This document shows, in pieces, positions 6,200 to 7,700 of a DNA stretch of 7,700 bases. Below the pieces are notes generated by a model. That model worked only from the letters and a program-made list of their open reading frames with translations. It was not told the DNA's origin and did not search any database. Each line of letters begins with the position of its first letter. The stretch's first letter is position 1. The stretch is from PALSA-1006 sp036171275 (GTDB lineage Bacteria; Pseudomonadota; Gammaproteobacteria; Burkholderiales; Gallionellaceae), in NCBI GenBank assembly GCA_036171275.1, contig JAVHQT010000096.1, forward strand, positions 1-7,700. The letters are read 5' to 3'. Made by a program: the position numbers and the translations under genes.

Positions 6200-7543
6200 A
6201 TGAATCCGCAACCGCTTTGGCGAGCTTGCCTAGAATATTTCAATGCGCAATTGCCAGCGCAGCAATTCAATTCTTGGATTAAGCCGATTGCTTTTGAAAC
6301 GGTGAACGACATAATCGTTTTAACCGTGCCGAATAGCTTCACGCTGAAAATTATTCAAGCGCGTTTTCTGGCCGATATTAAAGCGAAGATTGAAGAAATT
6401 GCCAGCACCACGGTGGTGATTGAATTGCACGTGGATACCAAAAAGCTGACTTCTCAGGCAGTTGCAAAGCCCAATACTGCTCCGAGCGTCACTGCACCGG
6501 TGGTGCGTGCCAGTACCTTTAGCGCTTCGACGCTCAATGCCAGTTATCAATTTGAAAATTATGTTACTGGCAAAACCAATCAACTCGCCCATGCTGCTGC
6601 AATCCAGGTCGCAGAATCGGTGACCTCTGCCTACAACCCGTTGTTTATTTATGGCGGTGTTGGCTTGGGTAAAACCCATTTGTTACAAGCGATTGGCAAT
6701 CAATTTAAACTGAGTAATGAGCATGCCAAAATCTGTTATGTTCATGCCACGAACTATATTTCAAGCGTGGTTAAGGCCTTTCAAACCAAACAGTTTGATC
6801 AGTTTAAACAGTTTTATAACACCCTAGATTTGCTACTGATTGATGATATTCAGTTCATTGCCGACAAGCCTGGAACCCAGCAAGAATTTTTTTATACCTT
6901 GAATTCATTAATCGACATCAAAAAACAAGTGGTGATTACCTGTGACACCTTTCCTAAAGAAATTACCGGTATTGAACCTCGGCTCACGTCGCGTTTTACC
7001 AGTGGTCTGACGGTGGCGATTGAGCCACCTAGTCTCGAAATGCGCGTGGCAATTTTGTTGCGCAAAGCCAGTTTTGCCAAAAATCCAATCAGCGAAGAAA
7101 TTGCGTTTTTTATTGCTAAACACGTTCGTTCGAATATCCGCGAGTTGGAAGGCGCGCTCAATCGGATTGACGCTTTTGCGCGCTTTCACAAAAGAGCAAT
7201 GACGGTTGAGCTGGCAAAAGAAGCGCTGAGCGATTTGATACTGTCGCAAAAGAAGCAAGTGTCGATTGAGAATATTCAGAAAACCGTCGCTAATTTTTAT
7301 CGCATTAAGTTGGTGGAATTATTGTCTAAAAAGCGCACTCGAAACTTCGCCAGACCCAGACAAATTGCCATGTCGCTGGCACGAGAATTGACGCAACTGA
7401 GTTTGCCGGAAATTGGGAATTCGTTCGGCGGGCGCGATCATTCCACGGTATTGCACGCCTGCAAAACCATTGAAACGCTGCGCGAATCCGATAGCTCGAT
7501 GAATGCCGATTATTTATTCTTGGTGCAAACGCTTCGGAATTAA
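6200..7543 (+). CDS. dnaA: Chromosomal replication initiator protein DnaA
   Basis: DnaA binds DnaA boxes at the origin, forms an ATP-dependent filament, melts the DNA and loads the helicase. The 447 residues contain all four domains. Domain I (about 1-78) starts LWRACLEYFNAQLPAQQFNSWI and keeps Phe47, the counterpart of E. coli Phe46. Domain II is a short linker (about 80-115). The AAA+ domain has Walker A GGVGLGKT (152-159), Walker B LLLIDD (211-216), a probable arginine finger Arg265 and sensor II Arg314 in NIRELEGALNR. Domain IV has KKRTRNFARPRQIAM and the signature GGRDHSTVLHA (410-420). Oddities: FTSGL at 266-270 where FGWGL is usual, and TLKII at 48-52 where most relatives have a D-W pair. 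It ends an operon after rlmD, without dnaN or visible DnaA boxes nearby. A second dnaA copy is possible. Confidence 0.93.
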   Translation: MNPQPLWRACLEYFNAQLPAQQFNSWIKPIAFETVNDIIVLTVPNSFTLKIIQARFLADIKAKIEEIASTTVVIELHVDTKKLTSQAVAKPNTAPSVTAPVVRASTFSASTLNASYQFENYVTGKTNQLAHAAAIQVAESVTSAYNPLFIYGGVGLGKTHLLQAIGNQFKLSNEHAKICYVHATNYISSVVKAFQTKQFDQFKQFYNTLDLLLIDDIQFIADKPGTQQEFFYTLNSLIDIKKQVVITCDTFPKEITGIEPRLTSRFTSGLTVAIEPPSLEMRVAILLRKASFAKNPISEEIAFFIAKHVRSNIRELEGALNRIDAFARFHKRAMTVELAKEALSDLILSQKKQVSIENIQKTVANFYRIKLVELLSKKRTRNFARPRQIAMSLARELTQLSLPEIGNSFGGRDHSTVLHACKTIETLRESDSSMNADYLFLVQTLRN

Positions 7544-7551
7544 AGGAAGCA

Positions 7552-7587
7552 AAGAAAATCAATAGGCGAGACTCGCTTGATTCTTCT
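7552..7587 (+). terminator. Imperfect hairpin after dnaA
   Basis: Nine bases after the dnaA stop, AATCAA (7557-7562) pairs with TTGATT (7577-7582) and GCG (7566-7568) with CGC (7574-7576), with a 3-base bulge (7563-7565). The stem can extend outward through AGAA and TTCT. Only a pyrimidine-rich TTCTTCTC follows, not a T-run. It may slow polymerase or protect the dnaA mRNA end rather than terminate alone. Confidence 0.4.
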
Positions 7588-7596
7588 CGATGGGAT

Positions 7597-7640
7597 AAAA
7601 AAATGGACTTAGGCAATTAAGTGCTAAGTCCTTGATTTTA
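7597..7640. terminator. Bidirectional intrinsic terminator between dnaA and tRNA-Pro
   Basis: GGACTTAG (7605-7612) and CTAAGTCC (7624-7631) form a perfect 8-bp stem with an 11-base loop. On the minus strand the hairpin is followed by ATTTTTTT (complement of 7597-7604), a textbook terminator for the convergent tRNA 20 bases upstream of the stem. On the + strand the tail is the weaker TTGATTTTA, which could still end dnaA transcription. It is the strongest terminator in the window. Confidence 0.75.
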
Positions 7641-7650
7641 TTGAATTTAT

Positions 7651-7700
<50 letters not shown>

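Noticed and set aside
7544..7650. Replication origin next to dnaA
   Set aside because: The gap is short and filled by two hairpins; there is no cluster of TTATCCACA-like boxes and no AT-rich 13-mer array. TTTATCCCA on the minus strand matches too poorly.

Overview
The window looks like a piece of a betaproteobacterial chromosome of medium-low GC (roughly half, by eye). The lineage call rests on the DnaA sequence, which follows the betaproteobacterial pattern in most blocks, and on a tRNA-Pro with an encoded CCA end. It is inference, since no search was possible. All complete genes are on the + strand. The only minus-strand items are a tRNA at the right edge and a short coding remnant at the left edge.

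Left edge (1-1239): a scarred region. An AT-rich stretch carries the tail of an unrecognised minus-strand gene (40-216). It abuts a chemoreceptor gene reduced to its cytoplasmic signalling tip and C-terminus (286-840). About 400 bases without a gene follow, holding a pair of inverted motifs (851-870 and 1083-1107) that could be the ends of a small non-coding mobile element, plus a compact hairpin (915-935).

Middle (1240-3587): a two-gene unit. It has a class II aldolase closely resembling L-fuculose-1-phosphate aldolase, and, two bases later, a membrane sensor with a periplasmic CHASE2 domain and a C-terminal output domain I cannot assign. No other sugar-catabolic genes are visible.

Right (3720-7543): a tightly packed set of four genes. 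They are a PolB-like 3'-5' exonuclease, a small VanZ-family membrane protein (1-nt stop/start overlap), the 23S rRNA methyltransferase RlmD (31-nt overlap) and a full-length DnaA (10-nt gap). They are probably co-transcribed. The main oddity is DnaA at the end of such an operon, with no dnaN after it, no rpmH before it and no DnaA-box cluster seen. Its protein departs from usually well conserved DnaA positions in domain I and in the AAA+ domain, while its ATPase and DNA-binding motifs are intact. It is either a relocated sole dnaA or a second copy.

Right edge: two hairpins close the operon. The second is a bidirectional terminator that also ends the minus-strand tRNA-Pro(GGG), which is cut by the window end. 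I found no CRISPR array, integrase, transposase gene, toxin-antitoxin pair or defence system. The most unusual items are the dnaA context and sequence, and the CHASE2 output domain.
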